Assembly: GCA_941918925.1 (NCBI GenBank)
Contig: OW799236.1
Coordinates: forward strand, 75,420,465 to 75,484,464
Source: Phyto melanocephala
Lineage: Eukaryota; Arthropoda; Insecta; Diptera; Rhinophoridae
Reading direction: 5' to 3'
DNA: 64,000 nucleotides
In this document: piece after piece, positions 22,868 through 35,444 of the stretch
Position numbering within the stretch: the stretch's first letter is position 1
Layout of the letters: the number at the start of each line of letters is the position of its first letter
Position numbers and translations under genes: made by a program
The notes under the pieces: generated by a model
What the model saw: only the letters and a program-made list of their open reading frames with translations
Databases searched by the model: none
What the model was told of the DNA's origin: nothing

Positions 22868-24357
22868 CACTCTAAAACTTTATACCAAATTTAGGATCAT
22901 ATAGTGTGTAAATTATTGTTGAAAAAATTCGTGATGTCTAAAATTAAATCGATTTTGTGGTTATTTGTAGCAAAAAAACATAATTTGTCTAATTTTACTC
23001 AAAAAAACAAATATGCCGTTAAAAGTGTTTATTTTTAAACATATTGTGTTTAAAAATCAGCTGCATATGCCTAAGTAACATCAAAATGTTGAATATTAAG
23101 CATATCTGTCTAAAAACAGCAGAAAAATGTTTAAACAAAGCTACAAAAGAAAGAAGAAGCATAAAAGTGTAAACGCTTCAATAGAAGCACGTCATATTTT
23201 TCGATAGTGATTAGAACAAATTTATTGTGTTTAAAGTAATTTAAAGTTTATAATAATTCGTTTCTTTATGTAGTATTTATACTCTGCTTAGATTATATGT
23301 TATAAAATAGTGATAAGACAAAGTTAAGTTATAAAATTAAAAAATGTTTGTGTGCAAAATTTTTAAAAGAAATTGTAAAGTTTAAGAATTAAAAATTTGC
23401 ATTTGTACTCACATAGAGAAAAAAAAACAATGTGTTTAAGTGTTTGTATTTAAAATGCGGAAAAATATTTAGCAATTATTACTACGCAGTACATTTTACA
23501 TGGAATCACTCTTCTATGGGCCTCGACCGCAAAAATAATTTGCGTTCTCATATTCAGATCAGATGTTTGCTGAACTTTTGCCATTTCTTTTACGCTCATC
23601 TTTAAAGAATATAAAGTAATGTTTGCATTTTCTGAAACCTAAGTTTATAAGACTCTTAAATATATATCCTTTTTGTATTCCATAGTTTGGCTCCACGAAT
23701 GGGCGAGGTTAAAGGCAATATAGAAAAAGTTACTCCCTGGATACCTATAGTTGGTAAACGTCATTTTTATACTTGATTTCAATTAAAAAAAAAATTGTCC
23801 TAAATTAAATTTTTCATTTGTACTTTTAGAAATATCCATAGAGAAAGGTCGTACATCCGCTGCTTATATTTGGTTTGAAAAGGAGATTACATCGAAGGCG
23901 AAGGATTTTAATATATGTACTTGATCTAGTTTTGCAGTTGCTTTGCTATTGTTATATATTTAAAATTGTTTATCCTAAGGATATATCGCAAACTTTTGAG
24001 TTCTTAATGAGATATTTTTTTAGATTTTATCCCTTGCAAATGATAGGCAAAAAGCTTCATATTATTATATATTATTTGTGTATAATGTATTGTTTTAATA
24101 AATGTAATTTTACAAAATACAAAAATTTTACGCATTTTTTTAAAAGAAAAAATATAAAAAATTAAACAAAAATGGAAAGAAATTAAACACAATTTGTGTA
24201 AAAAATTTAAACATTTTTTGTTCTAAATTAATCAAATTATGTTCAAAAATCAACACTATGTTTAAAAGAAATAGTTGTGTAATTTTAGGTCGACAATAGC
24301 TTGTAAAGTGTTGCCTACTATTATCGACCTAATTTTCAGCAAAAGTGTTTTAGAGTG
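22868..24357 (+). mobile_element. Inverted-repeat element carrying a spliced mini-gene (copy 2)
   Basis: It has the same ends as copy 1 (CACTCTAAAAC, GTTTTAGAGTG) and is collinear with 4340-5839, with few substitutions and small indels. The flanks read ATATG before and TGGTT after, so the target site differs from copy 1 (TG rather than TA). The subterminal palindrome is kept. Confidence 0.75.
23699..24132 (+). pseudogene. Copy 2 of the element-borne mini-gene, frame broken
   Basis: Exon 23686-23748 (ATG at 23699), intron 23749-23829 and the second exon from 23830 correspond to copy 1. A 4-bp insertion near 23914 (AATATA-TGTA-CTTGATC) creates an early stop. Beyond it the frame continues as IFKIVYPKDISQTFEFLMRY, which is clearer than copy 1 at this point. 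So both copies appear to descend from a frame reading roughly CYCYIFKIVYPKDISQTF. The 96-codon frame over 23875-24165 is this downstream part. Confidence 0.5.
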
Positions 24358-25379
24358 TGGTTTTAAGAAGAACTAACCTATAAATATTCCTAGAATTTTA
24401 TAATAATCAAAATGTTTACACTTTTATGTGTAAATATTATAGTAAGTGTGTATGTGTATTTATGTTTAACAGAAATTGAACATTATTGAAGGTTGCAACG
24501 AAAATAAATTAAATCGGTTTTTATTTAAATTGTTTGCAGATGCAAGAGACGTGAAGTGTATGAGGGCATATCATAGTTCTTAATAAGCCTAAATGTTTTT
24601 AATCACAGGTTGTAAAAATACTTAATCACGCTTAAGATCTAGAAAAATATTTTTTTTTTTCAATTATATAAATGTTACTCATAAAAATGGCTGCTATCAT
24701 GTCGTAGTTTTGTTAAAAAAGTATAAATTAATTAACGCATTATTCAGAACTAATATCAGTGAAGTGAATACCTCCAATGTTACTTAGGTGACATACCCAT
24801 TAGACCAAATCACCATTTAGGCAACAAGAAAAGTTTGTCGTACACCAGCGAATATAAAGTATTGTTGCAAGACAGTTTAGATTTTTTTGCTGAACGTAGG
24901 GGTATCTTTTTAAATTTTTTATGTCTTCAGAATTTACTGTCGTATCTTAAAGTATTACATATCCTTGGTTTTGTAGTGATGAGCCCTTTATTTTTTTTTT
25001 CAATATTCATTGACCATAAGAACTCTCCTCTAGTACTTATTCATCATATCTCACTCTCGAAGTTTATGAAATTATGACCTTGTGGAGAGAACACTTGATA
25101 AAACTTTAGTATACACATCTGAATTTAGTATCGGATTTTGGTCTGTTATCATCGATAAAAAATATCATCGAAGTAGAAAAATTACGAATTAGTTTTTATC
25201 AACGGACGAAGGGCTTGTTGAACGTCGTCGTGAATCATGTCAAAATATGATTAAATAAAACTTCATTAGTAGTTCAACAATAATGTACGATATTAATTGT
25301 AAGTCACACCTTAAAGTTAAGTTTTTTTTTTCAACTTTATTGGGCATTTCCTTGTTTCAGTGTTTGGCAAATTCAACTA
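24358..25379. other. AT-rich stretch without recognised gene
   Basis: It contains an 80-codon frame at 24835-25077 with no recognised homology. It could be a decayed element. Confidence 0.3.
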
Positions 25380-26290
25380 TGGAAAGGTGCATAACTGAAC
25401 AGCAAGTTAAAATGTTTAAAGCCATTTAAGGATTAGAGGCGATCAAATAAAAATTAATTTTATGCATTTTGTGATTTTTTTGGTCAGCAAAATCGAATAA
25501 ATTATTCCACAATCGGGAGAATTGTGTACAAATTTCAGCAAACCTGTGCATGCTTGCCCTGTTTATTTTGCGGAAAACATTGCTGTTGTTCTTGATAGTG
25601 GTGCAATCGAACAACCCACGAACACCACCGATGCGAATTTAGAATAAAGATTTGAGATTGTACACTTACAAGGATCAATTAACTTAAGAGCAGAAGTCTA
25701 CTGACCATTTCAAGCGTCGTCAATAATCAGAATCGTTGGTTGAACTGACAGAAATGATGACTTTACAAAGAAAACTATCTTCAGCAATGAGGCACGCTTC
25801 ATTAACAAGAAGCTTTGCCGCATTTGGGCAAATAACAATCCACGAGTGATTTTTGAAAAGCCAATGGAATCCACACAAAATGTCTGTTTGGTGTGGTTTA
25901 TGGACTGGCGGCCTCAAAGGGCGTTCTTCTTCCAAAATGAGATCGGCCAAGCAGTTACCGTGAATTGAGTTCGCTAACGCGAGATGATAAAAAAATACTT
26001 GTGGGCATAAATTGAGGATATCGACCTGGACCATATGGGATTTCAACAGGATGATACTACTTGCCACACAGCCAACAAAGTGATAGCTGTTTTGCCGCCA
26101 CGATCATTTAAAAGAAAAAGTATACATCAATAAGCATTTAACATAATAACCATTTAACACATTAACGACATTGCACCTCAATTATATCTCAGAGTCATTG
26201 AATACATGGACCATCGGATTGAAGTATACCACCGAAGCCATGCCGAGTATTTGGCCGGTATTTTGTCTTACACATAATTGTCACAGATCC
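25380..26290 (+). pseudogene. Near full-length mariner-type transposase relic
   Basis: In order, and in shifting frames: MERCITEQQVKMFKA, FGQQNRINYSTIGRIVYKF (N-terminal helix-turn-helix), FTKKTIFSNEARFINKKLC (first catalytic Asp replaced by Asn in the SDEAHF motif), VIFEKPMES, LVWFMDWRPQRAFFFQNEIG, DLDHMGFQQDDTTCHTA (second Asp), and the C-terminal EYMDHRIEVYHRSHAEYLAG. Stops and frame changes are frequent. The third acidic region is lost in a degraded stretch at about 26090-26190. The order shows one inserted element rather than scattered fragments. Confidence 0.75.
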
Positions 26291-26329
26291 TTTTTACATC
26301 CTTTTTCTAAAAAATTTTTGTTTTACTAA

Positions 26330-29300
26330 CAATTAACATCATGCGTTTTAGTGCGACCACACTGTAGAAGGCAAATATACTAAGAAACTTAAATCATATC
26401 AATCATATCTGACGATATAATAATGTGCAAGTGGCCTGTTAATACTATGGTGTCAGTCTGTTTCGATGCAGTTGTTGTATATCCTGTCCACAAAACTGAA
26501 TGTTATTCTCGTCTTCAAAAAAGAAAGTTACTAATATCCCAACCAATCTAATTCAGCAATACAATGGGAACAGGGGTGGAGTATATTTATCAGACCAGAA
26601 CACAACTTCACTACGAACAAAGATACAAAGTGATATACCATTGCTTTTCCACTGCAGTACAAAGTGCTTGGTTATTTTACAGACATAATGGTTGCAAAAC
26701 TGCCGACGTCATATTGCAAATGTTATTACTGAGAGTAATAAACATCGCGAGAAGCCTGGTCCCATATTCTATAAATTTAGGCTTCCAAAAATATAGGAAA
26801 AAGCAAATCAGATGCGTATCCACTTAGAATATTTCCTTATTTATCATACCTAAAATAAATAAAAATCTTACTTAAAAACATTGTATTTTTTGTATGTGTG
26901 TCTACTATACTCTATACGGTCCCAAGCAGCCCCCTCTTTTCGAAATATCTTAGAAGAGAAGAATGGATGTCTTTACAAATTATAGGTCTACGTGAGTTAA
27001 ATTTTAATATAATTTGTAATTGTAGTGTTTGTTAATTTTCTTAAACTAACAAATTTTACCTTCGTGTATGACCCTAATATTACCAACTACCAAGCCATCG
27101 TAATTAAATTCGAAATCATGACACAAATACAATTAAATGTTACAAAAAATTTCCAAAATTTTTGTACAGAAAGTTTTAATTGTTTTTACAAATTTCCAAA
27201 CCAAAAACAGTAACAAATTCACTTAAATTAAACCATAAAGCAATCACAACCACTCACAAAAAAGAAAACATTTTTAAAAATCCTTTAAGGAGAAGATAAT
27301 GTTTCATAATACTCATAACCTTAAAACAACTCGCCCCACTAGGCCGACAATAATAGTTTTTGGTCAACCTACAAAAAAAAAAACATAAAAGTGCAAACAG
27401 TCTATAGATTAAAAAAACTTAAAACTAATGTCAACTTGTATCTGTCTATAAAGAAAATCAATGTGGCCATAGAGAATAAAGACTACATTGCCGCAAAAAG
27501 GGGCAAGCAAAAAAATATTTATGTTGTTTGTAAAAATGGATAAAATTTGCATGTCAAATGGTTTTAAAAGGACACAAACTCATGATAAGTTTGAGGTTTC
27601 AAAATGAGGGGAAGGACAAGAATGAAATAAACGTATACAAAACACATCAAAAAGAGGCGGCAAAGTGCATAAGTGTCAACATAAAGAGGGCTGAAACTAA
27701 AAAATAAACACTTTTTTTAAAGGAAAACTAAAGTGCTAAAGAAAGGACGGTGGTATAGGCACATTTCGTTAAAAGACTACTTCTGGGAAATATGATGATG
27801 CACTTTGTGGTTGTTGTTGGTAAAAACATGCAACACAACTTTACGGTATACAACACACAACAAATAAACTTTCAAAAATTTCAGCACAAAATGAATTAAA
27901 ATAAGAGACGGACGACACAATAGGTTGATTGTTGTAAGGGCTTTTGATGGCTTAACTCTTGGGTTAAGGGAAATCCATGCAGCATTTGAGTATTAACCAG
28001 TTATTTATAAGCAATTATATTGTAAATTTTTGAACAACGAATTTTTTAAAATTAAATATTTTTTGAAAACGTTATAATGAATACATAGAAATATTATAAT
28101 TTGTACATGATTGCAGGAGTTTTCGTGTGAAGTGAATTATGTTGAAAAGTAAATATCTGTTTAAATTAGATAATCCAATATTTTTATTTACGTTTTCTTC
28201 ATCGTCATCAAGACTTTATACGAGACTGGAGATCTCTTCATAAAGACTGAGAGACCAAGACTTTTACTTTTTTCGAGTCCTACTCCAAACCAAAAAATAA
28301 AATTACTTTAAATCAGTCTGATGTCGACACAGAAGGAAAAATTTATTCCAGTTTAAAGGACTGTAAATCCAACCTTCGCGTATATACAACTGACGCTAGT
28401 AAAATGTTGGCTGATTTTACTAAGGCTACTAGCAAATATGCTTGGCTAGAAGCACCCAACAACGATCTTATTAATCGACTTTAAACCAAATTTATCACGT
28501 CTAGAGTAAAGGACAGAAATGCCAATGACGATATGTCACATCCAAGGTTCAAATACAATTGAAACCAGAAAAAATATATATTCGTGCTTATGACTGTTGT
28601 TATACTTTTTCGGGACAGCATTTTAGGATTGCAATGCTGTTATTACCTCAATTTTAGCTTATGTGGATTAAGCAGTTATTAGCTATTTTCCACAAATATT
28701 ATGTATCGTGAACGTAAAACCCTTTTATTTGTTTCTATGATATGGGTAATAACTGTAACGTGAAGATGCTAAAACATAACCGCTAAGCTTATGGTGGTCA
28801 AAAATATCCGTTTCTGAAAAATGCTGCTCAAATTTGAACTAAATATTTGTAGCAACATGCTGAAGATACAACAAATGAAAATAAGAGATTATAAACATCC
28901 ATTCAGATTCAATAGAAAACAAATGAAAAAAAGATTGCGACGTTAGGTGTTAGAAGTTAATGCTTCCTAGCAAAAGTTATCGCCTGTCTAGAAGCAATTT
29001 TGTATGGAAAACGATACTACGGAATCACCTAGAAATACGATTTTATAATGCATGATTTTTGCTTGCAATGAGTCTTTAAGAAGCTTTTATAAGACCGGAA
29101 ACAAAATTTTCTTTCTCTATTGAACTTTCAAAGGGTTTAATGTTAAAATGAAAAGTGTTTTACAGCTACCAGAGGTTGCTACTTCTAAAAGTCAAATTTT
29201 TGTATGGAATCCTGTAAAATATAAAGCTGTTAGAATTTAATTCAAAGACAAATAAGAATGTCTTACTTGTCGTTTTGTTGATTACTGGCTGCCGAGGCAT

Positions 29301-29600
29301 AGCCAGTCTATAAGTTGTCTTTAACAATGAGAATTCATTGTCAAGTACTTAAAATCACCGATATTGTAATTTTGAATCTTCCCCAAATGTATTTAATTCA
29401 CCCTCTTTTACCACTAACTTGTGGATTGTAGATAATAGCATGCTTAAGTATTTACCCAGAAGTTTTTAAGTGCTATAACCAATCTAACCCATTTTTTCTT
29501 TTAACATCGTTTACTTCCGCTCTGGACTAGAGTCATACTGAGAACAAAAAGGATATTTTACAAAACGTTTAAAAACCTAAGACGGCCCAAAGATTGTCCA
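26330..29600. other. Stretch without recognised gene
   Basis: No convincing host exon. The 87-codon frame at 26564-26827 and the short frame near 28385-28484 (TTDASKMLADFTKATSKYAW) have no family I recognise. The latter may be retroelement debris belonging to the LINE that follows. Confidence 0.3.
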
Positions 29601-29639
29601 ATCAAGTTCGTTCGCAGTAAAGAAGGGACTCTTTTTAGA

Positions 29640-30295
29640 AATACAAAGATGTAATGAAGATGGCGAGAATATTTTAAAGAGCTCCTCAATGAGGAATGAA
29701 GAACAGCAAAAATTTCACAAGATAAAACGGAAAATATTGACAAAAACTCTAGCCGATATCACATGAAGAATTTATGTCAACTCTATACAAAATAAAGAAC
29801 GGCAAAAAAGAGAACACTAAAGAGTAGATCCCGAGCTCCTTAAACATACGAGTGAGTTCGGTGAACAAGTACTCGACCAGCTTATAAATATGGCATGGCG
29901 AATTGCAACAATCCCCAGTAATTGACAAGTGTCTGTAATCAATCCTATTTTTTTTAAACGAGATTCCAGTAATGCCAAAACCACAGTGGAATATTACTGA
30001 GGGTTATTGGTTAACTCATTTAAAGAATCTAAAGTTTTTATAAAATATGCCAAAATTTCGTAAGATCGGGTAACACATCTTCTGAAGAATTTTTAGTGCC
30101 AGAAGGTACTAATAGATGAACAATGCTAATTGCCAATGACACCAATCCTGATTGGAAATTGAACCATTAAAATCTCCGATTGCATAATCGGATGATGTTT
30201 TCGTTTCAAGCTCTGAAGCAAATTTACAACGCCATCTTAATATTGTTTTAGATGAGTTGGCGAAAGAGGATTCCGAATTAAAAAACTGTAATTTT
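29640..30295 (+). pseudogene. LINE reverse-transcriptase relic, left part
   Basis: Translations give RWREYFKELLNEE, then PELLKHTSEFGEQVLDQLINMAWRIA with TIPSN, a stop, QVSVINPIFFKRDSS, then YYRGLLVNSFKES after minor repair of frame. Near the end come DDVFVSSSEANLQRHLNIVL and LDELAKED. These match, in order, the conserved blocks of non-LTR reverse transcriptases that precede and include the YADD catalytic region. Multiple stops mean it is dead. It is cut by a mariner element at about 30298. Confidence 0.7.
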
Positions 30296-30297
30296 TA

Positions 30298-30832
30298 AAG
30301 GGTCCACCAAATAACTTTTTTTTTTTTTTTGAAAATGCTATAAAAAAGCTTAGCTTCGGATGTGTGCCACGTAGCGCCGTCTTGTTGAAACCAAATGTTG
30401 CCAATATCCTCTTCAATTCGTTCAATTCGTTCAACATGGCCCGATAACGATCGCCATTGACTACGGCCACTCTATGCTCATTTTCGAAGAAAAAATTGCC
30501 CCATTATGCCTGTGGACCAAAATCCGCACCAAACAGTGACTCGTTTTGGGTGTATCGGCTTTTCAATATATGCGTGCGGGTTTTCCGTGCCCCAAATGCG
30601 ACAATTTTGCTTGTTTACATACCCGCCAAGATCAAAATGAGCTTCATCTGAAAAGATGATTTTTTCGGCAAAATCGGCCAAAGTAATGTCGCAACATTTC
30701 CCACCGTTGTTCAAGCGTATACACAACCATATTCGTTCAGCGGAAGGATATAACTAATTATCTGTCAAATCAGACATGAGCTATGTGTTACCATTCACGA
30801 AATAAGCACTAGTTGAAAAAAAAAAAGTTAGA
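30298..30832 (-). pseudogene. Mariner-type transposase fragment inserted in the LINE
   Basis: The clearest piece (30726-30478) includes ITLADFAEKIIFSDEAHFDL with the first catalytic Asp in SDEAHF, GGYVNKQNCRIWGTENPHAY, and VTVWCGFWSTGIMGQFF. After a frameshift come VVNGDRYRAMLNEL and the second-Asp motif WFQQDGATWHTSEAK. The coding then jumps straight into terminal sequence, so the C-terminal third with the last catalytic acid is deleted. Short inverted TAACTTTTTTTTTTT tracts at both ends may be inverted-repeat remnants. Confidence 0.8.
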
Positions 30833-30990
30833 TGGCGGACACTTTACAAACAGAACTTTCTGGAATGGGACCAGTTTCGACTATTTCAAGCATAACATAT
30901 GTTCCAACACTATATGGATACGAATCTTTAACATCAAAAAGAAAAAGTAGTGATCAAGCGGTCGGACGAGTAGAATCGAATGCTATCATT
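30833..30990 (+). pseudogene. LINE C-terminal segment, right part
   Basis: The frame reads SSITYVPTLYGYESLTSKRK then SSDQAVGRVESN. This resembles the LINE segment of the type LIPTVLYGSESWTLK...FERKILR that follows the reverse-transcriptase domain. It lies in the same orientation as 29640-30295 and is separated from it only by the mariner insertion. Confidence 0.5.
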
Positions 30991-32085
30991 TTGTTTTTTT
31001 TTTTTTTGCATTTGATCCATATCCGTGTCTCTTTTCTTTACCTTTCAGTTCATTAAAATATGCTGGTATAATTCTTTATGAACTTTGAACCACCCCAAGA
31101 TGGCGAGCTCTAGCTGGAACAATACGCCAGCATTCCAACGCAGCCGACTATTTGGTCAAACAAGTCATTTAGTAGTTTCTTTTGCAGCCGAACAAGCACA
31201 CTGGTTGTTACAAAAATGATTTGAATATATGCGTTCTGGTCATTACGATGTTCAATGACAAGCCCTTTAAGAATTTTTGGAAAAATTTTATTTAGCATTC
31301 TAGGTGATATATGTATGTAATTTGAGCACTATTTAAAAATAGTTTTTTTATAAAAAAAAAACTACCGCAAAAAGATATTTATTCAACTCGATATTCTTAA
31401 AAAGAACATAATGAAAACAATTTATATGCCAGTGGAAAATATTTTTAAAAAAATTTCCCCTGATTTCATTAAATGAAAACCCTAGTTGCTGCATATTATA
31501 CCCATGCAACAGTCTACAGATTATTGTATCTAATTGTACATTTACATACAAATATATCTTTGCATGTGTTTGTTTCATAGATGTGGTAGATAGATATGCT
31601 GACATAAAACTTTTGTTATTGTATAATTAGTTTGTGGCCAAAAAAAGAAAACCTAGTAGAATAAACCTTAAATGACAATACTGGATTATAAACACTTATT
31701 GTTTGCCAGATAAGGATACACAAGTGCATGCATTCAACGTGCTAAATTACGTACACGTCTTTAGCAACCTCAAAATGAATTTGACTAAAGTCTTACGTAG
31801 ACAAAATAATATATAAACCGAATATTATCTGTGTCCTAATGTGTACTATATTTATTATGTATCAACTTACAGGATTGTGGCAAAATATTTTGTTGTATGT
31901 TGAAAGTGTAAAAAGTAATTTGGTTTGAATTCTTGTGTATAAATGTATATTTTTTTTAAATTACCCTACACCAATTATTATGCTTGCCAATTAATCGATA
32001 ATACAAACTTTTGTATTTTAAATATGTTAGTAAAGTGATTTATATTTTTATTAATTTGTTATCTTTTTCTAATGTAAAATACAAG
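30991..32085. other. AT-rich stretch without recognised gene
   Basis: No coding or repeat end was identified. Confidence 0.35.
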
Positions 32086-32960
32086 GTGGGCAAAAAGTCA
32101 CCATTGGGTTGAAAAATTTAATAACTTTTTTGACTATAAAATTTTTTTTGCCTTTTTCTTAAATTTTTTGTTACTGAACACAGAACCAGAGTAATAGAAT
32201 TTTATTATTTAAATCAGCGATTAAATATTTAAACTTAAAGAGCATATTGTTAACATTTTAAAGCCAGAATTTCGCTTAGTTTATGGTCACCTTTAACATA
32301 AGAACGTGATAGATTTGCCATGAACTGGTAGACCCCGTTTATAAAATAAAACAAAGTGTTAACTACCAGAAGGCATTCTATTCAACTAGGAATGGCACGT
32401 ATGTCAGTACGGCGAATCTTAGAAGAGATTTATTATTACTCCTAACAGGGTGGAATTGGTGCAAGAATTAAAACTCGCAGATCATCGGCAATGCTTAAAT
32501 TTTTCAGTTTTACCTTAACAGTTGGTAAAAAAAAACAGTCAACTGAGGCTCTATAAATACAAGAGCATTTCATCAACACAAGTTGCAGCCCATGAAGTGT
32601 ACACTGTACAGTATAATGTGCATTACATGTGAAAGTTTCATTTGGTCTTACTTCTTCGAAAATCTTTATTTTGAAGATGAAAATGCTGTAACCATAAATA
32701 GAGAGCATTATCGGATTATGAAAGAACATTTTTTTGTTATATTTTCTTTGATTTTATTAGGATGGATCCACTACCCACACTTCTTTAGGCTCTATGAAAC
32801 TTTTAATTAAAATTTTTAAAGAGCGAATAAATTGTAAAAATTTCAAAATTAATTGGGCAGAGATACTGACTATATTCCTTGGGGTTATTTCAAGGAGCGA
32901 GTATATGTGAAGAAGCGTGAGACAAACTTTCAACTCAAGGTCAATATTGCTGCAGCACTA
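32086..32960 (+). pseudogene. Decayed mariner-type transposase relic
   Basis: Pieces in order: ARMSVRRILREDL-like text near 32400 (across frames), NRVELVQELKLADHRQ, then ENAVTINREHYRIMKEHFF (32674-32735), and WGYFKERVYVKKRETNFQL near 32880-32935. The stretch holding both catalytic Asp motifs is not recognisable. A GGGCAAAAAGTCACCATTGG sequence near 32089 may be the 5' terminal repeat. Confidence 0.6.
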
Positions 32961-33159
32961 CAACTACAAACTTTTATTTATATTTTTTTATTAATTTTTA
33001 ATATTAAATTTAATTGACAACAACATGTTGTACCATGACTTCTGCTGCCTGCAGAAGCCTTTAATTATTCGCCGAAAGATATTCCAATAAATAAGATGTC
33101 GTCCGTATATGGAGCAACAATACTAGTAAGGTAAACTTTTTTGTAATTGAAACTAATAA

Positions 33160-34478
33160 AAGGTTTTCCAATAAGAGTGATATGATTTCTTAAAAAAAAC
33201 ACACTTATTGTTAAGGAAATTTAAAAGTTCTTTTATTTAATGTGAAGTACAATCGATACAATTAAGTTCCAAATAGAACGTCATTCAAATGGCCTCCACG
33301 ACTTCTGCAGGAACGAATTCGATGAACCCAATTTTTGAGCACTTTTTCCACTAAATCAAGGCTCACTTTCATATGAGTGGTGCAGTAAATAAACGAAACT
33401 TTCGATTCTGGTGCGAAGAAAATCCACAATTATTCATGAAAAACCATTACATTCACCTAAATTGACAGTTTGGTGTGGCTTTTGGTCTGGTAGAATCATC
33501 GGTCTGCACTTTTTTCGAAATGAAGTTGGTATAGATAACCAACTTTTTATGGCCGAAATTGTAAGAAGTTAATCTTGACAACATTTGGTTCCAACGTGCA
33601 ACGGGGCTACATGCCACACAGTAAATGCAACAATTGAATTATTGCTAGAAAAGTTTTGAGACTCGATTATTTTAAGAAATTGTGATATTAAATGGCCTCC
33701 AAGAAGTTGTGATTTAATACAATTAGACTATTTCTTGTGGGGTTATTTGAAGTCATTGGTCTTTCGAAATAAACCAGACTCTCTTTAATATTTACAAGTC
33801 AATATTGAAAGTGACATTCATGACATATGACTTGATTTAATGAAAAAGGTGCTCGAAAATTGGCTTCATCGAATTCGTTCCTGAAGTCGTGGAGGCAATT
33901 TAAATGACGTGTGTTTGTATGTTGGTATGTTTGTTTGTGCTTTATAGACGGTTAAACGGCTGGACCGATTTCCTTGAAATTTTCACAGAATCTTTCTGTA
34001 TATCTGGAAGGAACTATAGGCTATACTTTGATTTAAAATTGTAAGTGGGCGGGGTGCCATGCCCTATTCAAGAATAAGTATTAAATATTATATATCACGA
34101 AAGTTAATGCAGCTAGAGTCTTCAAATTAAGTACGGTAAACTTTGACATCCACACGAACATTTGGGTAAAAAATGGGCGAACTTGTAATAGTAGGCGTGG
34201 CCACATGAATTAAATACTAAATTTCGTATATTTGGAAAACGATATCGATTAGAGTACTAAAATTTCGCAAGAGTAACTTTGACACCCAAATGAACATTTA
34301 GGCAAGAAATTGGTGCATTATCAATAGCGGGCGTGGCACCTACCATATGAATTAAATACTAATATTTGGGGTGGCGAAGCACACCGGGTATTAGCTAGTA
34401 TTAAATAAAACCTATTGTATTTCCTTAACAATAAGTGTGTTTTTTGAGTAATTATATAACTCTTATTGGAAAACCTTA
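33160..34478 (+). mobile_element. Rearranged mariner-type element with about 60-bp inverted ends and a Helitron insert
   Basis: Both ends share AAGGTTTTCCAATAAGAG, then ACACACTTATTGTTAAGGAA, in inverse orientation. The left end (33160-33360) is an inverted copy of the 3' end including C-terminal coding. At 33361 the sequence switches to sense coding in mid-gene: AHFHMSGAVNKRNFRFWCEE, TVWCGFWSGRIIGLHFFRN, CNGATCHTVNA, WPPRSCDLIQLDYFLWGYLK, KVLENWLHRIRS. The N-terminal half is absent. A Helitron-like segment occupies 33911-34398. Confidence 0.75.
33911..34398 (+). mobile_element. Helitron-like fragment (CTAG end)
   Basis: It ends GCGAAGCACACCGGGTATTA then GCTAG followed by T. It begins with TGTTTG-type repeats and GGTTAAACGGCTGGACCGAT. 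This combination is typical of non-autonomous insect Helitrons. It replaces about 35 bp of the mariner 3' end present in the inverted left copy. Confidence 0.65.
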
Positions 34479-35444
34479 TATATACACATATGTTATGTGA
34501 CGTAAGACTGAATTTTAATCTTTACGATTTTTTGTAAAGAAAAATTTTAATAAAAATTGTTTTTTTAAACTATAAGTTCACTTTCAAATGTTCAATCATT
34601 TTTCAAAATCCCGGTGAATTTTTTTTATTGTCCAGTTGTTTGACTTTTGGTATCTGGCAACTCTAGGCCATGGCCATACAAATTGTTTAGACGCACGACT
34701 TTGATAATGGCAGTATTTCATAGATAAGTTTGTATTTTACCTGTGACAATTTAAATAATGCACTTGTGTGTTGCTTTAAAAGTATCCATGTGTAGTTGGT
34801 TGGTATTGATTGATTTTGTATTGAGGCTATTATTGTTAATCTTAAAATTTTAAATTTAATCCTTAACACTTGGGTTTATCTACATGTTTATAATTTTATT
34901 TTTAATTTTTTTATACATATATTCTGTGTAATTAATATTTTGAGTTAAGAGATTTTAAAATGTTGCTTTCATATTGAAAACTAAAATGATTTAAAGTTAA
35001 AGTATTTAACATAAAACTATCAAACTGTAAATTAAAAACTTAAAATAATTGTAGCAAATTTTTTATAAAAGGTGTAGATTTCAACATATTTAATATAAAA
35101 TTCTCTAAAAAAAAGTTTAAAACAAAAATCAAATATGAATTTATAAATGGTTTTATAAAACAAACTGTGCATGAAAGTTATCGGTTTATAAACCTTTAAA
35201 AAATATTTAAAAAATTAATAAGACCGTTGTTTATAAAAAAGTACAGCAAAACAAAATTTATTGAAAATAGTTTCTACATTAATTTCCAAAGTTTTAAGTT
35301 TTAAGTTCATTTAAGTTCAAGTCTTAATTCGTCAGTTGGTAATTTTTTCTTCACTTATTTTTAAACTTCATCTTCAAAGTCCGTAGACAAAAAATAATTC
35401 CCTCTCTTCTCCGACTTATTTCAAATGTCAAACTTTATATATAA
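34479..35444. other. AT-rich stretch without recognised gene
   Basis: No coding or repeat signal was identified. Confidence 0.35.

Noticed and set aside
32442..32810. 95- and 75-codon frames on opposite strands
   Set aside because: The plus-strand text ENAVTINREHYRIM is mariner transposase and the minus frame is its shadow.
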